A DNA stretch of 64,000 nt from contig CATQJL010000223.1 of the NCBI GenBank assembly GCA_958299035.1, positions 76,649,600-76,713,599 of the forward strand, in the 5' to 3' direction. Shown in pieces: positions 54,890-64,000 of this stretch. The DNA is from Cylicocyclus nassatus. Taxonomy: Eukaryota; Nematoda; Chromadorea; Rhabditida; Strongylidae. Each line of letters opens with the position of its first letter. Position 1 is the stretch's first letter. The position numbers were made by a program, and so were the translations under genes. Below the pieces are notes generated by a model. The model did no database searches. It saw only the letters and a list, made by a program, of their open reading frames with translations, and was not told where the DNA came from.

Positions 54890-56226
54890 AACCCATGGTT
54901 TTTACTATGCCTGACTTTGGCGATTTTCCAAAATCTTCATTGTGAACTTTTGGAAAAGCTTTGATAACCATTAGATAGCGTAAACAAAGTGCAATTCAGT
55001 GAAATTTTTTGGCACCTACAGCTGGCTTTCAGAAATTTTCAAAGTTACATTTCTGATACCATCAAATTTCATTTTTGGTCATCCCAAGACTCACAGAACA
55101 TCAAGCGGAGCGCAACTAAGGTGTCATTCGATGCAGCTCTTTCTCCTCTTTTTTTTTTTGGGGGGGGGGGGAGTTTCCTTACTCAATTGGTGGAGTTTTC
55201 GGCAATAAAATTATCAAAATTAGTGATTTGAAGCCTTCCTAGGCTGTATCCGCAAAATGTCAAATTTGATATTTCGAAACGACAAACGCTCTATTGCTTT
55301 GTAATAATAGTGTATAACCATAATCGAACTTTGCAAGTATCAAATTCCGACGATTTGTTAGTGTTTGGAGCCTTTGTGTATTTTGCGACTTCGCAAAATT
55401 GGAGACTTTTGGAAAAATTGTGAACTTTTGGAAAAGCTTTGATAACCATTAGATAGCGTAAACAAAGTGCAATTCAGTGAAATTTTTTGGCACCTACAGC
55501 TGGCTTTCAGAAATTTTCAAAGTTACATTTCTGATACCATCAAATTTCATTTTTGGTCATCCCAAGACTCACAGAACATCAAGCGGAGCGCAACTAAGGT
55601 GTCATTCGATGCAGCTCTTTCTCCTCTTTTTTTTTTTGGGGGGGGGGGGGAGTTTCCTTACTCAATTGGTGGAGTTTTCGGCAATAAAATTATCAAAATT
55701 AGTGATTTGAAGCCTTCCTAGGCTGTATCCGCAAAATGTCAAATTTGATATTTCGAAACGACAAACGCTCTATTGCTTTGTAATAATAGTGTATAACCAT
55801 AATCGAACTTTGCAAGTATCAAATTCCGACGATTTGTTAGTGTTTGGAGCCTTTGTGTATTTTGCGACTTCGCAAAATTGGAGACTTTTGGAAAAATTAT
55901 TCTGAAAAGTATGAAGATGCTAAATGAAGATGCGAAAAATTGCACTGCGTTGCACTTTGTTTACGCTATCTAACAGCTATCGAAGTTCTTCCAGAAGTTC
56001 ACAATGAAGATTTCGAAAAATTGCCAAATTTGGGCATCGTGAAAACCATGGGTTTGAAATTTTGACAATTATCTCAGAAACCGCCAAAGCAAATGGTCCC
56101 AAAATATAACTGTTGGAAAGAGGAAGAAAAACTGCGTCTGATAGTTCTTAAAACATTTGCCTGCCTTGATTCCACGTGATTTTAGGACAAGTTGAAAAAA
56201 CGGAAAGAACTTTTGAACCGACCTAA
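54890..56226. mobile_element. Palindromic mariner-type element with internal duplication, left end missing
   Basis: The right end GAACTTTTGAACCGACCTAA and the inner blocks match the element at 6827-7847 (CACGTGATTTTAGGACAAGTTG, GCACTTTGTTTACGCTATC). The left side begins abruptly near CCCATGGTTTTTACTATGCC without a terminal repeat. A 478-base segment is duplicated in tandem. Confidence 0.6.
54941..55896. repeat. 478-bp tandem duplication
   Basis: TGTGAACTTTTGGAAAAGCT starts at 54941 and again at 55419, an offset of 478. The copies differ by one G in the G run (12 against 13) near 55160 and 55638. The junction occurs at GGAAAAATTGTGAAC. Confidence 0.9.
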
Positions 56227-57530
56227 TATTTGGAGAAGCCTAAACTTGAAGTACTTAACTGGTCTGTTACTCATAACCTAGCCTGTGATTTTCACACAAA
56301 AAAGCAAATTACAAGGTAAGTATGTGCACATTGTTTGATCGTTCATATCTCCTTCCCATAGCAGTTTGTGCACAGCCCAAGTACCATTTTGCAGAGCTGG
56401 CTTCGGCTTAGACGTAGGAAGCGAGTCGCCGATCACTCTTTAATACTGCAGAATTACGGTAGGAACTTCAAGAAGGGTTTTGAGACATTGGGGGGCAGGG
56501 CCATGCACGCGTTGGTCTGAAGCATTTTTGGATACGAAGTCCCATGATTTCGCAAAAATTTACGTCCCTTTTGATGTAAAAGTCAGTAAGGAAAACACTT
56601 ATTCAATCAGCATAGCAACAAAAAAGCGAAAAAAACCGCATTTTGAGGTATTTAATATAACCAAAAGCAAAAAAAAACGTTCTGAGTTGGTTAAAGGCCC
56701 GTCATTTGAGTATGGTACCATTTCGGGGTTCAGAATGTTAAAAAAACCTCTTAAGCCAACCAAATCTGTGGTCTTAACAATCTGGCAATGCATTTTTCGC
56801 CACATATCTCAAAGAACACCGCATGTGATTGGAGCGCGATATCTATCAGTGCGTAGGTTCACAATATTTTTGGCTCAAAATAAGAGGAGAGGCAATAGTT
56901 CAATTCGCTATCTTCGCTATACGATAGATTTTTAAGCGCTCTAATCGTCCAAATTGAAAAAGGTTCAAAATTTATGTGAACTCCCTAACCTTATGCTCCG
57001 AACTAACCCAGTTAGTTTGTTAGTCTAGAAACCAAAAAATTCGGGAAAGAGTATTAGGACACTGAAGTTTTTGAAACTTCTTACATAATTTAGTTTGGAG
57101 TAATACTGTGTACGCATAGCTTAAATTTGGTGTCATGATGTTTGTGCGCTTAAATAAGCCATTTGTTTCTTTGAGTGTTGTGTTTTTGTTCGCGCGCTTG
57201 CGAAAGAACACGTTTAACTAAACCTAACATTATTGTCGCTTTTTTTTCGCACCGCCCAGAACCTTATAAAAACAATGTCCTCGTTACTTCTAACCTCAAA
57301 ACGAAGTCTAGTTTGACTCCAGACCATCTGTGCCGGACCCTGAGCCCGCTTTTCCTTCCTTCCTGAATGCTGGCTTAACTGAAGTGTTGCAGTTATTCAC
57401 CTCACACACACGGGGCTACGGGGCTGGCTCTCAGCCATGTAGCTTGAATTTTTTGAAAAATCGATAAAATCAATTCGATTGATAGAGAAAAGTAGCCTAG
57501 GACACCTGCCCCGCCTAAAATCGTATGCGT
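56227..57530. other. No recognised gene; one 151-codon frame
   Basis: The interval holds an open frame at 56480-56935 on the plus strand, rich in Lys and Ser with KKRKKPHFEVFN and SKKKRSELVKG. I do not recognise it, there is no clear splice or start context, and base composition does not differ from the flanks. It could be a TE fragment or chance. Confidence 0.3.
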
Positions 57531-57655
57531 ACACGTACACGTACATGTACCCGTACACGCACACGTACACGTACACGTACATGTACACGTACACGTACAC
57601 GTACACGTACATGTACACGTACACGTACACGCACACGTACACGTACACGTAAACA
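57531..57655. repeat. (GTACAC)n minisatellite
   Basis: About twenty hexamers GTACAC with occasional GTACAT and GCACAC variants. Alternating purine-pyrimidine throughout, so Z-DNA-prone. The open frames through it are artefacts of the repeat. Confidence 0.9.
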
Positions 57656-57833
57656 CATACAAACACACATACAACCCTTTCCGCCATTTTGAGCCACGAC
57701 GGTACTTCGAACACATATGAGATAGGTATCTAGGTGAAATTCCTTAGAAGACGATCACTATACCATAGACTTAAACATCTCACTGCGCATTTTCTGGGCA
57801 AGACAATTCAAAGATGTTACCCAAATTTTTCAA

Positions 57834-58590
57834 TGTGCTTATGCAAAGGGTACAGTTCAATAAAGCAAGAAAGTTCAAATTTGTCTTGAAAGAAGTCTTG
57901 TTGCTATGCTTTGCTGTACTTGAACGGACATTCTATCGTCAATCCGTCTTACATTCATGGGATTGAAGAAAGCATCTTTTGAGCACCCTGTAGATTGCAA
58001 ACTTGCTGCAAATTCCCATCATATCCATCCCTTCAATCACGCTGTTTTTCTGCCTGTGGTTGCTTTTCCGAAAAGGCAATGAACAAAGGTTTGATAAGGT
58101 TTATTTTGAAGGGAAAAGCTAATGATTACATTACAATACAATGTTATCGATGCAGATTGCAGGGTTCAATTTAAAGCTCACCTTTTTGAAAAAAAAAAAG
58201 AATGCGAAGTAAAAGCGCCGTAGCTGGGAATACGAAAAATTTCGCGCGAGCCATAATTTCGCACCTAAATGGTGGGCCGGCCAGGCACATGAGCTCTCTA
58301 TAATTACAAGCTCTTACAAATACTATGACACTGCAAGGCCCACCTCACTGAAGCAGCTATGGAACCCCAAAGATATTCTTGACTATCGATGAAATTGTGA
58401 GTCACTAGAGGTGTCAAAGGTTGAGAAGAACGTTATCATTACTATAAGCCACTAAATCTAACACGATTCTTCAGGAGTTTCTGGTAAATCAATTTTAGAA
58501 AAATGAGAAAAGAGTGGAAGCTCAATAAAGGGCTAGGTGAGGAAGAAAGATTTTGGAATGCTGTTTGACATTTGGATTCATGTGCCCTCT
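57834..58590 (+). repeat. Dispersed 0.7-kb repeat, copy 2
   Basis: Partner of 25580-26284, same orientation. It carries a small insertion (CATGAGCTCTCTATAATT near 58289) and a poly-A stretch near 58190 that are absent from copy 1. Both copies begin near TGCTTxxGCAAAGGG and end at GCCCTCT. Confidence 0.65.
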
Positions 58591-58765
58591 ATTCAAAAAA
58601 TGAGTTTTCAGAATTTTTGGACAAAGCTAAATTGCTTTCGCAACAAAACTACCGCAAAAGTATGGTTGAGGTGTTAAAAAAATGCTCATAGCACTGGTAC
58701 TAAACCGAAAATTATCTGTATCTTTGAAGTAACTTCTAGCAAACTCAATCATCCATACGTGTATA

Positions 58766-59762
58766 TTAGGTCGTTGCGAAAGTAATGTCGCTTTTTTCAA
58801 ACGTACGCCACATCTCATGGAACAAAGATATGTAAGAGATTCTGGTAATATTTGATGCAGCATTTCATACTCTTTTTAAAGGTTATATAATCAGTGCACA
58901 AAATTCAATAGCCTCCCGAAAACCATCAAAATCTGCGATCCATGCTTTTTGAAAAGTCTGAAAATTTTATAACAATCCTTGGGGGAATTCCAAGTAATGG
59001 ATGGATAGAGCAAACCCTACAGGAAACTGCACAACTTTTTTCTACTTTCCATAGCTCGTCATAATTTTTGTATAGATTTTTTGATGGAACCACCGAATTT
59101 TACCAGGCTCGTCTCAGACACAAATGCATCAAACACCAAGAAATCTTCGGATGAAACTTTCAAAGATGTATTATGGTTTGACACTAATTTTACAAACCAA
59201 ATGAGCATTCACAGCTTCAGATTAGCAACTTTCGAAATTTCCGGGTACAGCCTGGGGCACCCTGGAAAACCCGAATTATGACGATTTTATCCCGAAAAAC
59301 TTGTTGAATTAGAAACAAAAAAACTGCTAGAAAGAGGAGAAAAAGCTGCGTCGAATGACACCCGAGCTGCTTGCCGGTTGTTGTTCTGTAAGGTTTAAGT
59401 TGGCCAAATATGGAATTTGATGGCATTGAAAAATTGATTCCAGAAACGCTAAGAAGTAAGCTATAGAAGAGGAAAAAACAACTGTGTCCTATTGGGCTTG
59501 CTCTATCTACCTGTCGCTTTTACTTCTTCGGAAAATAGGTACAAAAATTTAGAAAAATAGCAGAACTTGACCATGGCAAAAAGCGTGAGTTGCAGATTTT
59601 GGTAATTTCTCGAGAGCTCATTGAATATTATGCAACGAAATGGGAGCTATAAAAAAAGGATGAAATTCTGCATCGAATTATTCTAGGACCTCTGGAAAAT
59701 CTTGATTCCGTAAAATGTGGCGCTTATTTGAAAAAAACGACATTACTTTCGGAACGACCTAT
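58766..59762. mobile_element. Palindromic mariner-type element (about 1 kb)
   Basis: TTAGGTCGTTGCGAAAGTAA at 58766 mirrors TTACTTTCGGAACGACCTAT ending near 59762. The arms pair inward through CATCAAAATCTGCGA / GCAGATTTTGGT and GGGTTTGCTCTATC blocks. It is of the same family as the one in LINE ORF2. Its right half is what appears again at 53256. Confidence 0.7.
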
Positions 59763-60800
59763 TATATGTATTTAGAGGAAAAGATATGGCTTATGTAATA
59801 TCATGTTATAACGTTCTCCGCAACCCTGTAGCTGTTTCCGTGAAAAAATGTTTACGGGGTCGTATATTTAAGATTGTTTTTAGGAAAAGAATTTATAAAA
59901 GAGAACATAAGTATTCTTGCATTTGACATTTTTCTATTAGGAAAATGACTCTGTTTTTGTGAGAAAGAGAGAGTTTTTTGGCATAAAATGTTTATGCCAA
60001 AAATATTCACAAACTTAGACCTTTGTGAAATTATGTCATAAGTGAAAAAAGCTTAGTACAGGAATTTGGAAAAATAGCTGAACCTGACCTTGGTAAAAAG
60101 CATGGTTCGCAGTTTATACCAATTTTTTGAGAGCTCGTTGCTTCATCTGCATTACGAATGATCATTTAGAAGAGCATGAAAAACTGCATCGAATGCTACC
60201 AAGAGCTTCTGTAAACATTTGTTTTGCGGACTGTGGCGCTTGCTCAAAAAAAGCGAAAATACTTTTGGGACGATTTAATATTTACAAAACGCATCACTAA
60301 ATCTTAGTTTGACTAATAAATAATTCCGTTCTGACATACAACTTCAGAACTGCAAATTCAAGTAACTGTTATTTATAATAGCTACGATTTATTGTGAGCG
60401 AGTAGCAGAAACTTTAATACCACATACTCATTACGTAGAATTCACAAGCATAATGAAATATAGTGATGACCTTATATGGCTAGCCTTCCAAAAGAATCAC
60501 GTTTTTCACTTTTCAAGTTTCGCTCTCAGCTTGCAGTATGTGCATAGACGAGTAATTTAGTGATTGAATACATACAACCTTTGGCTACATGGCGGCTTAC
60601 AATAAAAGCTATGAACTGCTGAGCGCACTTTACACCCACTTTTTTGGAGCTCAATTTCCGGAAATTTGACAAAAAAATTCGGCTTTTTGCTTCCTTGCCT
60701 CATTTCGCCATCAAAAAAAAGATTTTTGAGCAAAAAAAGTTAATCACCGAATCTGCTTGATTTACTCTTTTAAATGTACCATACTACATACATAAAGTTA
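59219..60800 (+). repeat. 1,582-bp direct duplication, copy 2
   Basis: Same sequence as 53256-54837. This copy sits in an uninterrupted context because the palindromic element is complete on its left, so it is the better candidate for the true locus. Confidence 0.85.
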
Positions 60801-61239
60801 TCTGTGGCATTTCTATAGACCGTCAAAACGACCGCAATTATTTTTTAGGCAATCTAATTAATTGTATCTCGTCTTGGCGGCCATCTTTTATAATTTGCGC
60901 CTTCGCAAAAGGCACAGAAGAAGTAATAGAAATTTCTCGCCCTTCGTTCTTCAACCACCCAACGCTCGACCAGGTATGATATGCATGCGAAATGAGGACG
61001 TCTGATGAGCCACTGAAAAATTTGATCAATCTCGAATGGTCTAAATGCTAATGCATGATGAACCCTGCGGAAAAGGCGGCGTTCTCAAGCACAGCGAAAT
61101 AGGCTTTGCAAATTTGCGGATACAAATCCTCATGACTCTGTACAATTTGTTTGTACAATCTCTCCTCCCCCTCCCCCCCCCCCCCCTCCCTGTACAATCT
61201 CTCCCTTCCCCGCCGAACGCTAATTTTGGGAATGCCGCT
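60801..61239. other. No recognised gene; C-rich run
   Basis: A 63-codon minus-strand frame (60838-61029) has an ordinary protein-like composition but no recognised family. A poly-C/CT run lies at 61163-61190. Confidence 0.3.
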
Positions 61240-61325
61240 TGAGGGCTATGAAAGTCCTACACCATGTCAGCAACATTGCATGTGAGGGCTATGAAAGTCC
61301 TACACCATGTCAGCAACATTACATG
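61240..61325. repeat. 43-bp tandem duplication
   Basis: TGAGGGCTATGAAAGTCCTA starts at 61240 and 61283. The units are identical except for one G/A difference (GCATG against ACATG) at the end. Confidence 0.9.
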
Positions 61326-62357
61326 GAGTGGTGGTACAAATGTGGTGTTGCAGGACTGACTATGAATCGTAAACACGCCATTTGTCTATTTTAGCAGCTT
61401 TTGATTTCTGCGTGCATGCAAAAGAACACTCTGTCCGCTCTTTGTGGATCAGCATGGAAGAATGAGGTGTTTTGCGGCACAGTGTTTGGAAGGTTTCTGC
61501 CTTTGAATATCCATTTTGATTCTAGCGCGCTTTTTGCTGCACTTGTTCGCTAAACTCAAAGGCCACTGAATCAACAAGGTTTTTTGCTTAAAAAACTACA
61601 GAAAATTTGGTAAATTCCTCTAAAAAGCGAAAAAGTGCTCACTTGATTTGTCTGAATTTTCATTGCCTGAAATCGTAAACAACTTTCCACTTTTCGTCTA
61701 TCAAAGATCCTAAATCTACGCTCTTTGTAAAGAACAAAAGTCCAGCGACAGCTTGAGATCAAAGTTTTTTAACGACGCAAAATACAAAACCACCGTGCCA
61801 GCTTACGTTGTAATTTTTTTATTCCAAAATTTTGGAAGCCTTGTTTTGACTTGCATGTGTACCACCTATTATTGACCATTTTCGAAATTTTTGCGCGCTT
61901 GTAATCAAAGAAAAAGTTGCAAGAATCTGGGGCTGGATCTTTTAAGCAAAAAAATTTTGAAACTGGATGTCTTGTCTTTCGAGGCACACTATTCCAAAAC
62001 GAACTCAGTTCGACGAAGAAAGACGCAACCAAAAATTAGAAGAAAGACTTCCATGGTAGCGAGGTGTTCTGTAGGAAAATTTTAATAAAAAGTCAAAAGA
62101 AAACCACAGAGAATTCTGGTTTTTGCTGAGTTGATGAGCACGATAAAACAAGAAGCGCATCATCTGAACTGGAAGTACTATAGGCAGAAACTTTCCAGAC
62201 ACCCTGGAAATACCTGCTCAGCTGTCATGTGATGCCTCCGCTTTGTACCCCAAAAATAAAGCCTAATTTGACTCCAGTAGCTCCTTACCAGATTCCTGCC
62301 CGCTACTCACGACGGGACGTGAGCAAACAGCATATCTCTGCGATTTCTTCCAATATA
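61326..62357. other. No gene seen
   Basis: AT-rich with short opposing frames. No terminal repeat or domain recognised. Confidence 0.35.
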
Positions 62358-63370
62358 TTAGGTCATTCCGAAAGTAATTTCGCTTTTTTCAAACGGGCGC
62401 CACATTTGAAGGAAGGTTTCTAAGAGATCTTAAAAGCATTCGATGCAGAATTCCATTTACTATTCAAAGGTTATGAAAATGTTGCAAAACAATCAACGAG
62501 CTTTCAGAAAATAACCAAAATCTGCGACCCATGCTTTTTGAGATGGTCAAGTTTCGCGATTTTTTGAAACTTTCATATCAGTCGTCAGAAGGAGTTCAAG
62601 TAACGGTTCGATAGAGAAACCTTACAGAATTCAGTACTGTTTTTTTCTCCTTTCCATAGCTTGTCATACATTTTCAACAGAATTTTGACTGATGCTACCG
62701 ATTTTAATACTTGGACAGCTAAATCCTCGTAGAACGTCAAAAGAAGAGCAGCTCGCGCACTATTCAATTCAGCATATACTCCTCTTTCTAACAGGTGCTT
62801 TTTGTTTCCGATTCGTTTAGTTTCCGGTGAGAAATCATCGTAACTCATTTTTAGCGAGCCTCAGGCTGTATCCGAATAACTCGAAATTTGATATTTCGAA
62901 CTCGTAAACCCTCACCTGCTTTGTAAAATTAATGCTAGCTTGTAATACCACCTTGGTAGTTTCAAATTACGAAAAATTATGATGTTTGATGCGATTGTGG
63001 CTGAGAAGGGCCTGCCAAAATCCGATGGTTCTGTTAAAAAATCTTTTAAAAAATTACGGCTAGCTGCGAGAAAGAGACAAAAGCGATGCTGTATTCTATA
63101 AGGTTTACTGTATCGAATCGTTACTTAAACTCCTTCTGAGGATTGATATGAAAGTTTTAAAAAATCGTGAAACTTGGCCATCTCAAAAAGCATGGGTCGC
63201 AAATTTTGGTTATTTTCTGAAAGCTCATTGAATGTTTTGCAGAATTTTCATAACCGTTAGAAAGAGAATAAAATTCTGCATCGAATGCTTCCAAGATCTC
63301 TTAGAAACCTTTCTTCCATCAAATGTGGCGCCCGTTTGAAAAAAGCGAAATTACTTTCGGAATGACCTAA
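62358..63370. mobile_element. Palindromic mariner-type element (1,013 bp)
   Basis: TTAGGTCATTCCGAAAGTAA at 62358 mirrors TTACTTTCGGAATGACCTAA ending at 63370, TA on both sides. The GGGCGCCACATTTGA and TCAAATGTGGCGCCC blocks are exact partners. No coding frame. Ends differ from the GGTCGTTCC copies by one base, marking a subfamily. Confidence 0.75.
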
Positions 63371-64000
63371 TATAAGCGCCGCGCTCAGTGTATGCGGGCC
63401 TCTCCTGTATGCGGGCTCATGAAAAGACAGCAATCTATTGATACGGTCGTTTTCCCGACAGTATGATGTAGCTAGCCGTAATTCGCTAGAAGACATCAAG
63501 GGCTTACAAACCTGGAAAATGACCACAATCTCGATCCATGGCTATACTCAAAATTATTTTATGTAGAACAGGTTCGTTTCCGCTAACACCGAAAGTTCAA
63601 TTGATAGGCATATACTGAGAAAATGTTGTTGACTTTGCTCGTTTTCGCACGCATAAATTGCCCCTGCTTACCATCTTGTACATTATTATCTACTGCCACA
63701 AGGCTGATAAATTTGCTTTATTTTGCACATTAATGGGTAGAGAAATTTGTTTTCCACAGCAAGGTCAAGTGCTGCTTGCTCCCAGCCTTCGTTCCCGCTA
63801 GAATTCAAATAATCTAGAAACAAGTAAAACTCAGCTGACGGCGGCAACCCATTTATGATATGCTTGAAATATAATTATGTTGGGAATATACCAATCACAA
63901 TTCACATAAACCCAGTAGTGGATTTTTTCGATTAGCGGATTCCCAATCTTAGTTGCAACGTAGTTCTAAAAAGTAAGGGTTTAATTGAAAAGCCTGGAGA
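63371..64000. other. No gene seen
   Basis: Nothing recognisable up to the window end. Confidence 0.35.

Noticed and set aside
57397..57716. Three open frames of 60-105 codons with VYVYVY, TCTCTC or RVRVRV repeats
   Set aside because: They are translations of the (GTACAC)n minisatellite in three frames.
60838..61029. A 63-codon minus-strand frame with ordinary composition
   Set aside because: No recognised family, no splice evidence, and too short to support alone.

Overview
This is a gene-poor, repeat-saturated stretch of a eukaryotic genome, most likely a nematode and probably a strongylid such as a hookworm. The clue is the one well-preserved gene: about a dozen introns, most of them 41-55 bases, with TTTTCAG-like acceptors, which is the nematode pattern. 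The species call is inference. Almost everything else is mobile DNA in several nested layers, plus tandem repeats, two fixed 500-base N gaps and one stretch of laboratory adapter.

Layout. 1-9310: fold-back elements. One holds a Penelope-like retroelement present as two head-to-head copies (1459-5760), and that element may itself sit inside a Tc1/mariner-like element (1088-8382). 9312-9950: degenerate tandem repeats. 10497-15250: a broken CR1/L2-like LINE with two fold-back elements inserted at TA sites. 15250-26840: no recognisable host gene; fold-back elements, hairpins, a tRNA-derived SINE candidate and a GC-rich TATA-type promoter candidate. 26843-35937: a Mutator-like (MULE) DNA transposon. 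Its transposase can be read without a break through 13 proposed exons. Its inverted arms are about 2.25 kb, and both carry the same decayed, intron-containing pieces of a GH47 alpha-mannosidase gene (a Pack-MULE-like capture). The right arm also carries an antisense, decayed copy of the transposase's first two exons. The right end is lost in tandem repeats and a gap.

36438-46180: adapter sequence at the gap edge, three possible 3' exons of an unidentified gene, several fold-back families (one with GCCCAAAAA-periodic arms) and an RTE-type LINE endonuclease fragment split by one of them. 46180-52755: a G-rich degenerate higher-order repeat interrupted by a dead mariner, two related fold-back elements and a TTCGAA-rich minisatellite. 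53256-64000: a 1,582-base direct duplication that starts exactly at the second gap (again at 59219), more 1-kb palindromic mariner-type elements, a tandem duplication inside one of them, and simple repeats.

How the parts relate: the MULE is the only element here that looks capable of encoding its own mobility. The roughly 1-kb palindromic TA-flanked elements have no transposase of their own and would depend on mariner-type enzymes elsewhere. The Penelope, LINE, RTE and mariner copies are all broken. The most interesting object is the MULE, which combines captured host exons with an inverted copy of its own transposase start.
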